Below are positions 36,701-45,913 of a stretch of DNA of 56,304 nucleotides, piece after piece (position 1 is the first letter of the stretch; every line of letters starts with the position of its first letter). The notes below the pieces were generated by a model. That model was not told the DNA's origin. It did no database searches and saw nothing but the letters and a program-made list of their open reading frames with translations. Source of the stretch: an uncultured Crocinitomix sp. (GTDB taxonomy: Bacteria; Bacteroidota; Bacteroidia; Flavobacteriales_D; Crocinitomicaceae); NCBI GenBank assembly GCA_937136425.1, contig CAKZON010000060.1:1-56304 (forward strand). Reading direction: 5' to 3'. The translations under genes were made by a program, and so were the position numbers.

Positions 36701-37396
36701 ATGGAAAACCCCAACAAAATTGGTTCAATAAATATACAAAATAATGACCTAGGATATGCCATAATCAACAAGGAATCTCTAGAAATAAACACCTCTAAAA
36801 TCAAGGCCTTAATTTCGCAATCAGACTATGTTAAAAGCTTCCTTAACACACCGTTTCACAGTATTGTATGTTTGTTTTCTATCATCCCCGAAATCAAGAA
36901 ATTCATATTACCAAAAATCCTTCCAATTCTAAATCAAAAAGGAGCTAATTACAGGTGTATTAATTCCATCTATTATGACAAGCCTCCAGGTTCGAAATGG
37001 GACTTAGGGTTTCATCAAGATATAATGATCAATTTAAAGCACAAGCTTGATGATAATGACTTTGACACTTGGGTCCAAAAAAAAGATTTTTACCGCGTAA
37101 AGCCTCCTCTAGAAGTTTTAGAAAATATAATTACAATAAGAATTCATTTAGACAATTGTACTCTTGAGAACGGCGCATTAAGGCTAATTCCTAAATCTCA
37201 TAAATTGGGCTTTATTGATGTAGCTAATTATAAAATTGAGAATACAGTAGATATTGAAACCAATGAAGGTGACGTTTTAATCATGAATCCTTTGCTATTA
37301 CATGCTTCTGGAAATAACTGCACACAAGAGAAAAGAAGAATCATTCATTTAGAGTTTTCAAACATTGATTTACCTTGGCATGAAGCCTATACATGA
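36701..37396 (+). CDS. Phytanoyl-CoA dioxygenase (PhyH) family protein
   Basis: About 231 residues from ATG 36701 (MENPNKIGSI). The iron-binding facial triad is His105 and Asp107 (GFHQDIM) with His201 (LLLHASGNN); Arg212/213 can hold 2-oxoglutarate. GALRLIPKSHKLG is the typical PhyH segment. It hydroxylates an unknown small molecule. Only 18 bases separate its start from that of the divergent GyrB-like gene, so its promoter must lie in that gene. It is the only rightward gene in the 30-56 kb block. Confidence 0.82.
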   Translation: MENPNKIGSINIQNNDLGYAIINKESLEINTSKIKALISQSDYVKSFLNTPFHSIVCLFSIIPEIKKFILPKILPILNQKGANYRCINSIYYDKPPGSKWDLGFHQDIMINLKHKLDDNDFDTWVQKKDFYRVKPPLEVLENIITIRIHLDNCTLENGALRLIPKSHKLGFIDVANYKIENTVDIETNEGDVLIMNPLLLHASGNNCTQEKRRIIHLEFSNIDLPWHEAYT

Positions 37397-37403
37397 AACT
37401 ATT

Positions 37404-38870
37404 CTATAAACCGCTAACCTTTATTTCAGGAGAAACAAACCCTTCCGTAAACCCTTCAAAATATTTAGCAATGTCTAACAACTTTCTATCCGTCCATTTT
37501 CGAGAATGAATTTGAACACCAACAGGCATTCCATTTTCTTTTTTACCAATTGGAATAACAACAATTGGATGCCCTGAAAAACCTGTTGTAAATACAAATG
37601 ATGCTAAGGCTTTAGTATAGGGTACTTTTTTTCCATTTATTATAAATGGTTTTCCTGCTTTTTGGTGTTTATACGCCTCCATTGAACAAACAGGTGTTAT
37701 CCAGATGTCATATGTCGTTAGAAAAGCATCATATATTTGAGAAAATTGATCTTTATAATCTATCGTTTCTGCATATTTAGTATTTGATAACCTTACTCCT
37801 AAAGCCATTCCTTTTGCCCATAAATGATCTTTATATTTTAATCTAAAAAAAGAATACAGAAGGGTACTTAATAATGGTGCTTTCGGGAAATTGACTCCAA
37901 CTTCAAAACCTATCAGTTTATTACACTCGAGGTATGCTTTCTCTTCATCATATATAGGGTGATCTATTTTAAAACTATGCGGTTCGTTTTTTATTTTTGA
38001 TATGAAATTATTAAACAACCCTAAATATTCATTATTGACTTCAGTTTCGTTTATGGTGGTTGAATAGGCAATATTTAAAGGTTGTTTATCCCATTTTGAA
38101 TGTTTGAAATCAATATTAGGAAGTTCAGGAAGACGGTATTTAGCATTATCCCCAAGTACTTCCATCATTAAGATTAAGTCACTTACATTTTTAGCGAAAG
38201 GACCAGGCGTTATAATATGCCTTCTTCCCTGGGGCTTTTTTGGCGCTTTTACATGACCTCTGTTAGAAAGATAATTCTCGGTAGGTCTTAACCCACAAAT
38301 TCCATTAAAATGTGCAGGAACTCTTACAGAACCACCAGCATCTGCACCTAAATCTAAAGCACTTAATTGAGATGAAACGGCTACAGCTGAACCGCCAGAA
38401 CTTCCACCAGCAACTCGCTCTACATTGTAAGGATTATTGGTTTGTCCATTCCAAGAATTGGTGCTTTGCCAATCCAAACAATATAGTGCCGTATTGGTTT
38501 TTCCAATTATAATTGCCCCCTCATTTTTCAGTCTCTTAACTAACTCAGCATCTTCCGTCGCAACATAGTTTTTTGATAATGGATCTCCATTTGAATTTTT
38601 TAATCCTTTTACTTCAATGCTATCTTTAATCGTAATTGGAACACCAAATAGCAAACCAGAAATTTTTCCTTTTTGAATTAAGCCATCTTTTTCGCGAGCT
38701 TCATTAAGAATATCTTCTTTTTCTCGTAATTCGCAAATTGCATTAACAATTGGGTTTATTTGTTCTATTCGTTTCAAAAAAGCATTCACAGTTTGAAGAA
38801 CTGAAATTTCTTTGTTCTTTATTTTTAAAGCTATTTCTGTTGCAGATAATTGGATTATTTCTTTGCTCAT
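37404..38870 (-). CDS. Amidase family protein
   Basis: About 488 residues from ATG 38870 (MSKEIIQLSATEIALKIKNKEIS). It has the amidase-signature Ser-cisSer-Lys triad: Lys in VPITIKDSIEV, Ser in GGSSGGSAVAVSS, and DAGGSVRVPAHFNGICGLRPT. It is C-terminally similar to fatty-acid amide hydrolase/6-aminohexanoate hydrolase types. Substrate unknown; the GatA role is unlikely because gatC/gatB are absent. A perfect TTGACA-type palindrome 44 bases upstream suggests control by the adjacent Crp/Fnr protein. Confidence 0.87.
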   Translation of the reverse strand: MSKEIIQLSATEIALKIKNKEISVLQTVNAFLKRIEQINPIVNAICELREKEDILNEAREKDGLIQKGKISGLLFGVPITIKDSIEVKGLKNSNGDPLSKNYVATEDAELVKRLKNEGAIIIGKTNTALYCLDWQSTNSWNGQTNNPYNVERVAGGSSGGSAVAVSSQLSALDLGADAGGSVRVPAHFNGICGLRPTENYLSNRGHVKAPKKPQGRRHIITPGPFAKNVSDLILMMEVLGDNAKYRLPELPNIDFKHSKWDKQPLNIAYSTTINETEVNNEYLGLFNNFISKIKNEPHSFKIDHPIYDEEKAYLECNKLIGFEVGVNFPKAPLLSTLLYSFFRLKYKDHLWAKGMALGVRLSNTKYAETIDYKDQFSQIYDAFLTTYDIWITPVCSMEAYKHQKAGKPFIINGKKVPYTKALASFVFTTGFSGHPIVVIPIGKKENGMPVGVQIHSRKWTDRKLLDIAKYFEGFTEGFVSPEIKVSGL

Positions 38871-38913
38871 TTTATAGTGTTTGTGCAAAGTACGGTGCTA
38901 TAAAATGAAATCT

Positions 38914-38931
38914 ATTTGACAAATGTCAAAT
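38914..38931. promoter_or_regulatory. Crp/Fnr-type operator palindrome
   Basis: ATTTGACAAATGTCAAAT is a perfect inverted repeat with 8-base arms and a 2-base centre. The TTGAC-N4-GTCAA core is typical of Crp/Fnr-superfamily sites. It lies just after the Crp/Fnr gene's stop and 44 bases before the amidase start. Confidence 0.75.
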
Positions 38932-38938
38932 AATGAAA

Positions 38939-39499
38939 TTAAACCTGTGTTCTAATTCTACTCAGTGTTTCTTGCGTAATGCCAATATAGGATGCAATAT
39001 GTTTTAGATTGACTCTTTGAAGCAAATTGGGCGTACTTTCTACTAATTTGTCGTAGCGTTCCTTGGCGGTGTGAAACAATAAATCTTCTATGCGTTCAGC
39101 CAAGTCAATATATATTTGCTCTAAAAAAATTCGAATATACTTTTCGTACTGCGGTTTTTCTTGCAATAAATCGTGCATGTCTTGGTGCGAAATTGAAATA
39201 ATCTCTGAATCCTCTAAAAGCTCAATATTATAGCGACTGTTTTTTCTTTGAATGAAACTATCAATAGCGGTTATTGTTCCATTTTCAATCGCAAAATGAG
39301 CTGTTATATCTTTTCCATCTTTATAATAAAAGGAACGAGCAATTCCTTTTTCAATTAAAAATAAATGATTGCAAACTGTCCCTTCTTTATGCAATAGCTC
39401 TTTTTTAGAAAAAGACTCCCTTTTCATTATTTTTTGAAAATCGGTTAATAACTCAGCTAAATCAGACTCGTTAACGTCTTTTAATTTTTCAAATATCAT
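38939..39499 (-). CDS. Crp/Fnr family transcriptional regulator
   Basis: 186 residues: a cNMP-like beta-roll (LHKEGTVCNHLFLIEKGIARSFYYKDGKDITAHF) and a C-terminal HTH (LLQRVNLKHIASYIGITQETLSRIRTQ). Same short type as the protein at 16050-16616 but a different sequence. Located 68 bases upstream of the amidase gene, with a matching palindrome in the gap, so it probably regulates that gene. It follows a small TM gene by 19 bases. Confidence 0.87.
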   Translation of the reverse strand: MIFEKLKDVNESDLAELLTDFQKIMKRESFSKKELLHKEGTVCNHLFLIEKGIARSFYYKDGKDITAHFAIENGTITAIDSFIQRKNSRYNIELLEDSEIISISHQDMHDLLQEKPQYEKYIRIFLEQIYIDLAERIEDLLFHTAKERYDKLVESTPNLLQRVNLKHIASYIGITQETLSRIRTQV

Positions 39500-39518
39500 T
39501 ATACTATTTTATCCGATT

Positions 39519-39767
39519 TTAACTCAAATCACGTTTCTTCATTAGCTCCTCCAGCTCTTTTTCATCAGGTGTGTTATTCGCTAATTTATAAATAAAAAAC
39601 AGAGGAATTAGTGTAAAAAATCCCCAAGTACTTTTAACAACACTCCAAATTATAATCCCAACCAATACACCAATTAACGTTGCGTTTATAATTTTAGCTT
39701 GCTTTAATTTTTTGTCTTCTGCCAGTAGCTCTTCGTCTGTCAGTTCGCTTAATATTCTTTTTGCCAT
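39519..39767 (-). CDS. Small two-TM membrane protein
   Basis: 82 residues: a charged N-terminal helix (ELTDEELLAEDKKLKQAK), two hydrophobic segments (IINATLIGVLVGIIIWSVV and FFTLIPLFFIYKLAN), and a charged tail. This layout is common in small Bacteroidota proteins, some of which are labelled FUSC family. It is between the PP2C gene (26 bases) and the Crp/Fnr gene (19 bases). Confidence 0.65.
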   Translation of the reverse strand: MAKRILSELTDEELLAEDKKLKQAKIINATLIGVLVGIIIWSVVKSTWGFFTLIPLFFIYKLANNTPDEKELEELMKKRDLS

Positions 39768-39793
39768 TTGAGTTTTCTTTAGGATTGGTTAGT

Positions 39794-40507
39794 TCAGTTA
39801 TTATTTCTAATTACTATTGCCGTCATATCATCTTTAGCCGACCAATCATAATTACTAAAAGTCTCGTTAAAAGCTTCATCTAATTTAGGAGCACATGCCA
39901 ACGCTTGCATATCTATTGAAAATGAGCTTTTCTTCGCACCATAAAATCCATCTGAAGCCAAAACGAAAGTTGTGTCCTTTTTAAAATCAATTTTTTTGAC
40001 CTCTATCTTTGGTGTTAAGCTTCCTAAAGTATTAGTTAATTTAGATGTTTCAACGACACGCCTACCAATCTGAGTATGGATTGTTTTAGTTCCTACAATT
40101 GATTCATCTTTAGTAATCAAGTCCAATTTTTCATTTTCACACCTGTAAATCCTTGAGTCTCCAATATTCGAGATATAGCATTCGTTAGTGTCGTATTTCC
40201 ACACCAATAAACTCATAGTGGTTCTCATATCGTTACACTCCCCTTCTGTTGAGGATATTACTCGATTTACTTTCTCAATAGTTATGTGAACTCTAGTTTT
40301 TAAATCTAATATAACTTCATGCTTAAACAACTCAAGAAATTTACTACATAATATTTCTGACGCCAACCAATCACAAGGCTGATTACTCACACCGTCAGCA
40401 ACAATTGCAATTACAATTTTATCAGCCTCAATTTCACCAAAATAAAAGTTATCGCCATTTCTTTCTTTTTCAAAATACTTAAGGCTATTCCCTGTTATTT
40501 CATACAT
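39794..40507 (-). CDS. PP2C family Ser/Thr protein phosphatase
   Basis: 237 residues with the PP2C metal-binding motifs: VIAIVADGVS, MRTTMSLLVW, NIGDSRIYR, TFVLASDGFYG and KDDMTAIVI. These supply the Asp residues that bind two Mn/Mg ions. No kinase gene lies next to it. First gene of a likely unit PP2C, small TM protein, Crp/Fnr. Confidence 0.85.
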   Translation of the reverse strand: MYEITGNSLKYFEKERNGDNFYFGEIEADKIVIAIVADGVSNQPCDWLASEILCSKFLELFKHEVILDLKTRVHITIEKVNRVISSTEGECNDMRTTMSLLVWKYDTNECYISNIGDSRIYRCENEKLDLITKDESIVGTKTIHTQIGRRVVETSKLTNTLGSLTPKIEVKKIDFKKDTTFVLASDGFYGAKKSSFSIDMQALACAPKLDEAFNETFSNYDWSAKDDMTAIVIRNNN

Positions 40508-40583
40508 AAGTTCTGGGTATAGTTTTCTTTGCTATTTTAGTTTATACAGGAGTACAATTTCTAATCTCTTACAAAAGCTTTTA

Positions 40584-41147
40584 TCACAAACTCGCTTTTA
40601 TTCTTTCCGTTATTTGATCAATTGTTCCTAATCCATCAAAAGTCAATACTTTAATTTTAGTCTTCATGTACTCAATTCCTGGTCTTGTAGAATTTTCGAA
40701 AACGTCAATCCTTTTTGCATGAATTTTCGAATCTTTATCATCTTTTCTGTCAGATGTTTCTGCTCTCTTTTTAGCTCTAATTAATAATTCGGCTTTTGGA
40801 ACATCAATATTTAGAACTTTCCCTATTTTCATTCCTTTTGAACCTACCAACTCAAGTAAATCATCCACTTGCGGAATTGTTCTTGGGTAACCATCTAAAA
40901 TGATTCCTTTGTTCGACTTGTTTTCGTCTAGAATTTTACTAAAAAGGTCTTTCATAATAGCATCAGGCACCAAGTCCCCTTTCTCCTCATATTCAGACAT
41001 TATTTTGCCAATTTCTGTTCCTTTTTCTTTTTCAAATCGGCATCTATCTCCAGTTGAGATGTGTTTAAAATCCAATTGTTCATTCAAGATTTCACATTGT
41101 GTACCTTTTCCGGAGTAAGGTGGTCCAGTAATTATTAATATTTCCAT
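40584..41147 (-). CDS. Adenylate kinase-like nucleoside monophosphate kinase
   Basis: 187 residues: P-loop GPPYSGKGTQ, NMP-binding HISTGDRCRFEKEKGT and ILDGYPRT, and a short LID (KRAETSDRKDDKDSKIHAKRIDVFENSTRPGIEYMK). It lacks a zinc-finger LID. It phosphorylates AMP or another NMP. The setting in an accessory block, away from secY/rpsM-type genes, suggests it is an additional copy with a specialised substrate. Confidence 0.8.
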   Translation of the reverse strand: MEILIITGPPYSGKGTQCEILNEQLDFKHISTGDRCRFEKEKGTEIGKIMSEYEEKGDLVPDAIMKDLFSKILDENKSNKGIILDGYPRTIPQVDDLLELVGSKGMKIGKVLNIDVPKAELLIRAKKRAETSDRKDDKDSKIHAKRIDVFENSTRPGIEYMKTKIKVLTFDGLGTIDQITERIKASL

Positions 41148-41213
41148 TTGTTTTTTGCTTAGCTAAGTAATAACGTCTAAATGAACGCCTATTTTACAAC
41201 ATTTATTTCTTAT

Positions 41214-42188
41214 TCAGACTGTTTTTTCAAACTCTAATAATTCAATCTTATTTCCATTTCCAATTGCTAGCCTTTGGTTTCCTTTATCAAAAGCTAATGG
41301 CACAAGATTATCACTTTTTATTGATGAAGTTTGGTTGCCAGAATTAATATCCTCAAAGCGCTGTTTAACTTCACCCGTGTTTAAATCAATTAATTTTGGA
41401 TGCTCATATAAATCGATCACATAATTTTCGTCTATAGGCACTAGTGTACCTAATTGAAATCCAACATCTACCTTTTTGATAAACTTATCCATTTCAATTG
41501 AGAAGAGTCCAACTTCATGTTTTGGTTTTTTTGAATTTTTAAACAGTGATATTACAATTAAATCGTTACTTAAAAATTCGGCAGAACAAACATCCACCAT
41601 ATTCACCTCAGCAATTGATGTAGGATTGTCAAACAAATCATTATCGTTTAAAGACATCTTAAGGTCAAATAGCTCAATAATATCCATTGGATGCCATACC
41701 CAACCTGTGTTTAACAATTTAGTATTTGCGTCATTAACTCTAAACCTTGAATGAAAATAATCAGCTGGCTCTTTCCGATTTGAAGTATTAGTGATTCTCA
41801 CTCCAGTCTCAACATTGTCAACCTCAATTATATTATATTCGTCCGGACAATGAACTATTGCATACTCCTCTTCAATTTTTATAAACGCAATTGGATATTC
41901 ATATACATCTGCTAAATAATAGGATCTATTTATCTCTCTTAAAACCTCTCCATTTTTAAGCAACACACCTTTAGTTCCAAATTTCTCATAAACGACTGTA
42001 TAAACCTCATTGTCTGATTGAATGGCAGCATCAAATTTATATTGCCTCCCATGACTAACTCCTTCTATTTCACCATTAAGATTAAAAACTCGGCCGTTAC
42101 CAACCCAATCTTTTAAATCATTCCCCTTCCAGATTAAAGATAATGGGGTGATTTTATATTCAATTGTTCTTCTTAGAATCATTCTCAC
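41214..42188 (-). CDS. Hypothetical protein, propeller-like
   Basis: 324 residues (start may be the ATG at 42182). Not recognised. Repeating short beta segments (GRVFNLNGEIEGV, GVLLKNGEVLREI, LIDLNTGEVKQRF, IGNGNKIELLEF) suggest a beta-propeller. It includes LNTGWVWHPMDIIELFDL. No signal peptide or TM segment. Single-gene unit. Confidence 0.55.
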   Translation of the reverse strand: MRMILRRTIEYKITPLSLIWKGNDLKDWVGNGRVFNLNGEIEGVSHGRQYKFDAAIQSDNEVYTVVYEKFGTKGVLLKNGEVLREINRSYYLADVYEYPIAFIKIEEEYAIVHCPDEYNIIEVDNVETGVRITNTSNRKEPADYFHSRFRVNDANTKLLNTGWVWHPMDIIELFDLKMSLNDNDLFDNPTSIAEVNMVDVCSAEFLSNDLIVISLFKNSKKPKHEVGLFSIEMDKFIKKVDVGFQLGTLVPIDENYVIDLYEHPKLIDLNTGEVKQRFEDINSGNQTSSIKSDNLVPLAFDKGNQRLAIGNGNKIELLEFEKTV

Positions 42189-42230
42189 TTAATAATTTAA
42201 TGTCATCCGTTTAATAACTTCCTCACTTTG

Positions 42231-42950
42231 TTATTGATTTGGTTGCTTACTTAAAACTTCTAAAATATACAGCGCATTTGAAGCACTTTCAGCCAAAGAT
42301 TTATCTAAGCTTTCATAATGAAAAAATCCTTTTTCAATCAGTCCTGATTTTAGATTAATCCACATTTTAAATTCATTTAATTGCTTCTTGTTCCATTCTT
42401 TAAATTCTTCTGCGCCATACGTTAGGTTAGAAAAATGAAACTCAATAAACTCGATCAAATTTACAAACCCAATACTTTCAACAGCCGTTTCCCAACAATC
42501 TAGCATCTTGGTGAAATCATTTAACTTTTTAGCAATTTCTACAAATAGAAATAAATCAAATCCAGATTTATTGTTTATCTGAAAACACCACCAATGTAAC
42601 AAAAGCTCTCTAATTGATTCTTGTTCATTCACAGGCCAATCATTCCATTTGCCATAGTCGAGTTTCCCCAGCACGATAAATTCATCCACATCTAACTCGT
42701 CATTGACTGAAAGTTCCAAAATTCTTGGAAGGAAATGTTTAAAATCATCTACACCACCAAAAGTAGACATAGCCTTAAATGAAAACCGCGATAAATCTTC
42801 ACTATTAAGCTCTTTTAATGGTTTTGAATGTAAGTTAGATTTATCTGAATTAGAAACACAACATGGACATCCTTCAATATTTCCTTTTAAAGGGTATATG
42901 GAGAAGGTTTGATATAAATCCTTTATTATTCTTTCTAATTTTTTGTTCAT
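42231..42950 (-). CDS. Hypothetical protein with N-terminal CPCC motif
   Basis: About 239 residues from ATG 42950 (MNKKLERIIKDLYQTFSIYPLKG); this start lies one base past the stop of the upstream gene, which favours it over 43016. CPCC at the start (GNIEGCPCCVS) could bind a metal or form a redox pair; the rest is helical with many Trp. Not recognised. Third gene of an operon with the nucleotidyltransferase at 43343-43936. Confidence 0.6.
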   Translation of the reverse strand: MNKKLERIIKDLYQTFSIYPLKGNIEGCPCCVSNSDKSNLHSKPLKELNSEDLSRFSFKAMSTFGGVDDFKHFLPRILELSVNDELDVDEFIVLGKLDYGKWNDWPVNEQESIRELLLHWWCFQINNKSGFDLFLFVEIAKKLNDFTKMLDCWETAVESIGFVNLIEFIEFHFSNLTYGAEEFKEWNKKQLNEFKMWINLKSGLIEKGFFHYESLDKSLAESASNALYILEVLSKQPNQ

Positions 42951-42951
42951 T

Positions 42952-43353
42952 TCACTCCATTGCATCCTCAAAAAACTTGTCGATTCTCCAATCAGAAACT
43001 TTTCTAATTCTTGCAATTCTATCAGCTAGCTCCGCATTAAAAGTGCAACGATCTTCTTGAAAACCAATCCAGTTTGGAAAGTACCTTTTTGCAAGAGCAT
43101 ACATTCGCTCACTCAATTCATTAGGTTCACCTTGACCTGTTAACAGAGAGGTTCTATAATGAATCACAGACCTGAAAGGATTCTCTAAATTCAACTCATC
43201 CTTATTATCGATCCCTTCATCTTCCCAAAAAACAGCATCTGCCATTACATGGTATTCCATTTTTGGGCTATCGATAGTTGACACTTTTGGGAGCTTATCT
43301 TTATGAGCATTGAATAGTTCCTCATAATCCTTTATTACTTCATCAATTGTCAT
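42952..43353 (-). CDS. Hypothetical protein
   Basis: 133 residues, soluble, mixed alpha/beta with YHVMADAVFWEDEG, RYFPNWIGFQEDRCTFN and a charged C-terminal helix. Not recognised. Its start overlaps the nucleotidyltransferase stop by 11 bases and its stop is 1 base from the next start, so the three genes are translationally coupled. Confidence 0.6.
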   Translation of the reverse strand: MTIDEVIKDYEELFNAHKDKLPKVSTIDSPKMEYHVMADAVFWEDEGIDNKDELNLENPFRSVIHYRTSLLTGQGEPNELSERMYALAKRYFPNWIGFQEDRCTFNAELADRIARIRKVSDWRIDKFFEDAME

Positions 43354-43936
43354 TTCTATATTGGGATAAGTTTTTATTTGTCTTGTAGTCCGTTTTTATT
43401 TCCAATTTATTCCACTTTTCCTTCCATCTTTTCTTTTCCATTCTCTCCTTATAAATGGTCAAATCAAATTTAGGTGTAGGTATCACTAATAAGTTAAATA
43501 AATCCCCTAATCCGTATGGTGCAATATATTCAATTTGGTTTTCAGAATTCATTCTTATTGCAATTGCAGTTGCCGTTTCAGGCCAAAAGGAAATTGCATC
43601 ATTACAATCGATATATTGTTCATGCCCATTTCTCACATTCATTCTTGATTGATTTTTCACAGACCAATTCAAATTTGGATTAATGATTCTTAATTTATCT
43701 TCAATACCCAAATCATGTTCTCTAGCGGTGTTCAACTTATCAAAGTATATAACGTCAATATCATTTAGTTCAGTTCTATTTTTTTTGTGAATTACATCCC
43801 AAACTTTATTTCTGACAAAGCCAGCACCAATCCAACTGTCATTCAACTTTAAATCTCTAACGTTTTTCAATACATCCATCATCCATAAATCATTTTGAAT
43901 AATTTCTATCAATCTATTTTCTAAGTCTTGATTCAT
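43343..43936 (-). CDS. Nucleotidyltransferase family protein (NTP_transf_6)
   Basis: 197 residues matching the DUF925/NTP_transf_6 family: WMMDVLKNVRDLKLNDSWIGAGFVRNKVWD, then NDIDVIYFD (the metal-binding Asp-x-Asp), MNVRNGHEQY, ISFWPETATAIAIR, APYGLGDLFNLLVIPTP and the tail RMEKKRWKEKWNKLEI. It transfers a nucleotide to an unknown target. First gene of a three-gene coupled unit. Confidence 0.87.
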   Translation of the reverse strand: MNQDLENRLIEIIQNDLWMMDVLKNVRDLKLNDSWIGAGFVRNKVWDVIHKKNRTELNDIDVIYFDKLNTAREHDLGIEDKLRIINPNLNWSVKNQSRMNVRNGHEQYIDCNDAISFWPETATAIAIRMNSENQIEYIAPYGLGDLFNLLVIPTPKFDLTIYKERMEKKRWKEKWNKLEIKTDYKTNKNLSQYRNDN

Positions 43937-44046
43937 TTCATGTAATAGACTACTGGTTTTGAATAAAAATAAGTTTTTTTTGATGTGTTCTTCGCTTTTG
44001 AACTTAAACCCTTTTTTTAGAATTATTCAAGGATTTATCTTCAACC

Positions 44047-44697
44047 TTACTTTCTGTATTTCTTAAATTCAGTTTTATGTTTTTCGAATAAGCTTTTTAA
44101 ATAAGGAGAATCTCTTGCAAACATAACTGTACCGACAATACCAATTTTGACATTTGAACATTCGAAACAGATTTCATAAATGCCGGTAACCTTTCCTTTT
44201 TTGTTGTAAAAAATAACTGCATGTCTTGGATTATAGCACATGTCCATGATTTGGTTTTCTGCTCCATTAAACATTTCATTTATTGCTGTTCTTCTTTCTA
44301 GGCTATCTAAAAACAATTCTGATTCAATAAATTCTTTATCAACTCCTCTGAATCTATTTTCAAAAACAATAGAATCAAAATGCACCATTTTGTATCGCTT
44401 TCCTTCAACAATAATTGACCCCTCGTAAGATTTCTTTTTAATCCACTTTTTACGACTCTGATAAAACTTTTTGTTTTTCAAAAAATGATAATAATCACCG
44501 TGATTATATTTCTTTTTAAGATTTACAATTGAAATTTTTTCAACCTCATTATTTAGAAATTTCTCATAAACTTTTTGAAGAGTATCAGAGAGTTTTGACG
44601 CTATAGTTAAGTCATATTTTTCTACCCTTATTTGCGCATTTGAATGGAGGGTTACTGTAAGCAATAAAAATAAAAGAATGTTTTTGATAGTATCCAC
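44047..44697 (-). CDS. Hypothetical secreted protein
   Basis: 216 residues with a signal peptide (MDTIKNILLFLLLTVTLHSNAQ). The start codon appears to be GTG at 44697. The mature part is Lys-rich; the fragment HAVIFYNKKGKVTGIYEICFECSNVKIG has a Cys pair. Not recognised. Confidence 0.6.
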   Translation of the reverse strand: MDTIKNILLFLLLTVTLHSNAQIRVEKYDLTIASKLSDTLQKVYEKFLNNEVEKISIVNLKKKYNHGDYYHFLKNKKFYQSRKKWIKKKSYEGSIIVEGKRYKMVHFDSIVFENRFRGVDKEFIESELFLDSLERRTAINEMFNGAENQIMDMCYNPRHAVIFYNKKGKVTGIYEICFECSNVKIGIVGTVMFARDSPYLKSLFEKHKTEFKKYRK

Positions 44698-44830
44698 AGT
44701 GTTGTTTTTTTATTCTCTTAGTTACTGATTTGACAATTAGTGTAATATCATGGTTCTAAAAATCGACTCCATTTAATCATCCATATGCTATTTCTCTAAG
44801 CAATTTATTGTTTGAATAAATATAAACAAT

Positions 44831-44864
44831 AATAGCGGTTCAAAATTATGCTTGAACCGCTATT
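44831..44864. terminator. Strong hairpin, probable terminator
   Basis: A perfect 13-bp stem AATAGCGGTTCAA / TTGAACCGCTATT with an 8-base loop. A long T run follows on the plus strand (gcattttttt), a weaker one on the minus strand. Both neighbours are leftward genes, so it most likely ends the epoxide hydrolase transcript. It adjoins the motif TTTGAATAAATATAAACAAT at 44811-44830. Confidence 0.75.
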
Positions 44865-44900
44865 GCATTTTTTTACATTAAAATCGTTTCGCTTTACTTT

Positions 44901-45863
44901 TTATACATTTTGTTCTTCTAGCCATTTTAAAATTAATTGATTCGTTTCTTGAGGAAGCTCTTGCTGAATCCAATGCCCACAATCTAAACTAGCTACGTTC
45001 ACATTAGGCACAAATTCTGATAATTTTTCAGACTTAGGAATCATATCATAATTGCCATAAACCATGAGTGCAGGGTGTTTGATAATTGGGTTAACATCTG
45101 CCAATAATTGCCAATTACGATCAAGGTTTCTGTACCAATTTATGCCTCCAGTAAACCCTGATTTTTTAAAGGCAGAAATGAAAACTGCCAACTCACTGTC
45201 GCTCATGATAGGTTCACCAAGTGGTTTTTCTGCTCTTGCAAGATTAATCATTAACATTCCAGGTTCAGGAGGAGCTAACGGCACATTTTTACGAAACATA
45301 TTGCGGAGAAACTGCGCAGTATTCTCATCCATTACTGCATCTGCAACTCCAGGTTGCCGATTGAAATGGACAAAATAGAAGTCCTTGCCAAATATTTCTT
45401 CCATAAATTCAATCCAAGGTTTTTCTCCTCTCTCTTGATAAGGCAAAGCCAAATTTATCACCTTATTCACACGACTAGGATGCAATTGCGAGAGTCTCCA
45501 AACTACATTCGCACCCCAATCATGCCCCATAAAAATGGCATCTTCGTATCCATAGTGGTCTAGAAGTGCAACTAAATCTCCTGTCAAATGTTCAATATCA
45601 TATTCAGTAACATCCTTTGGACAAGATGAGTTACCAAATCCTCGTTGGTTTGGAACAATTACATGGTATCCTGCCGCGACAAGAACTGGTACTTGATGAC
45701 GCCAAGAAAATGCGTGCTCTGGAAAGCCGTGACAAAGTACAATAGGTTTTCCTACATTTTCTTTTCCAGCTTCAAACACTTCTAGTTCGACACCATTAAC
45801 TGAAATCATTATTGGTTCTGGAAAATTGGCTAGATTAAAACCTGTGTTAATTACGTTTTTCAT
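44901..45863 (-). CDS. Alpha/beta hydrolase, soluble epoxide hydrolase-like
   Basis: 320 residues. HGFPEHAFSWRHQ is the epoxide-hydrolase oxyanion-hole motif; GHDWGANVVWRL carries the nucleophile Asp; GGINWYRN has a lid Tyr typical of soluble epoxide hydrolases; VYGNYDMIPKS and CGHWIQQELP complete the triad. It opens epoxides to diols. Regulated, by position, by the WYL-domain regulator upstream; a TGACA-N6-TGTCA palindrome lies in the 82-base gap. Confidence 0.85.
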   Translation of the reverse strand: MKNVINTGFNLANFPEPIMISVNGVELEVFEAGKENVGKPIVLCHGFPEHAFSWRHQVPVLVAAGYHVIVPNQRGFGNSSCPKDVTEYDIEHLTGDLVALLDHYGYEDAIFMGHDWGANVVWRLSQLHPSRVNKVINLALPYQERGEKPWIEFMEEIFGKDFYFVHFNRQPGVADAVMDENTAQFLRNMFRKNVPLAPPEPGMLMINLARAEKPLGEPIMSDSELAVFISAFKKSGFTGGINWYRNLDRNWQLLADVNPIIKHPALMVYGNYDMIPKSEKLSEFVPNVNVASLDCGHWIQQELPQETNQLILKWLEEQNV

Positions 45864-45913
45864 TCTTTTTATTATTTAATAAATTAATATGAAACAAACG
45901 TAAATCTGGCCGG

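Noticed and set aside
44097..44279. Short leftward frame in a different register
   Set aside because: It lies within the secreted protein gene at 44047-44697 and has no independent support.
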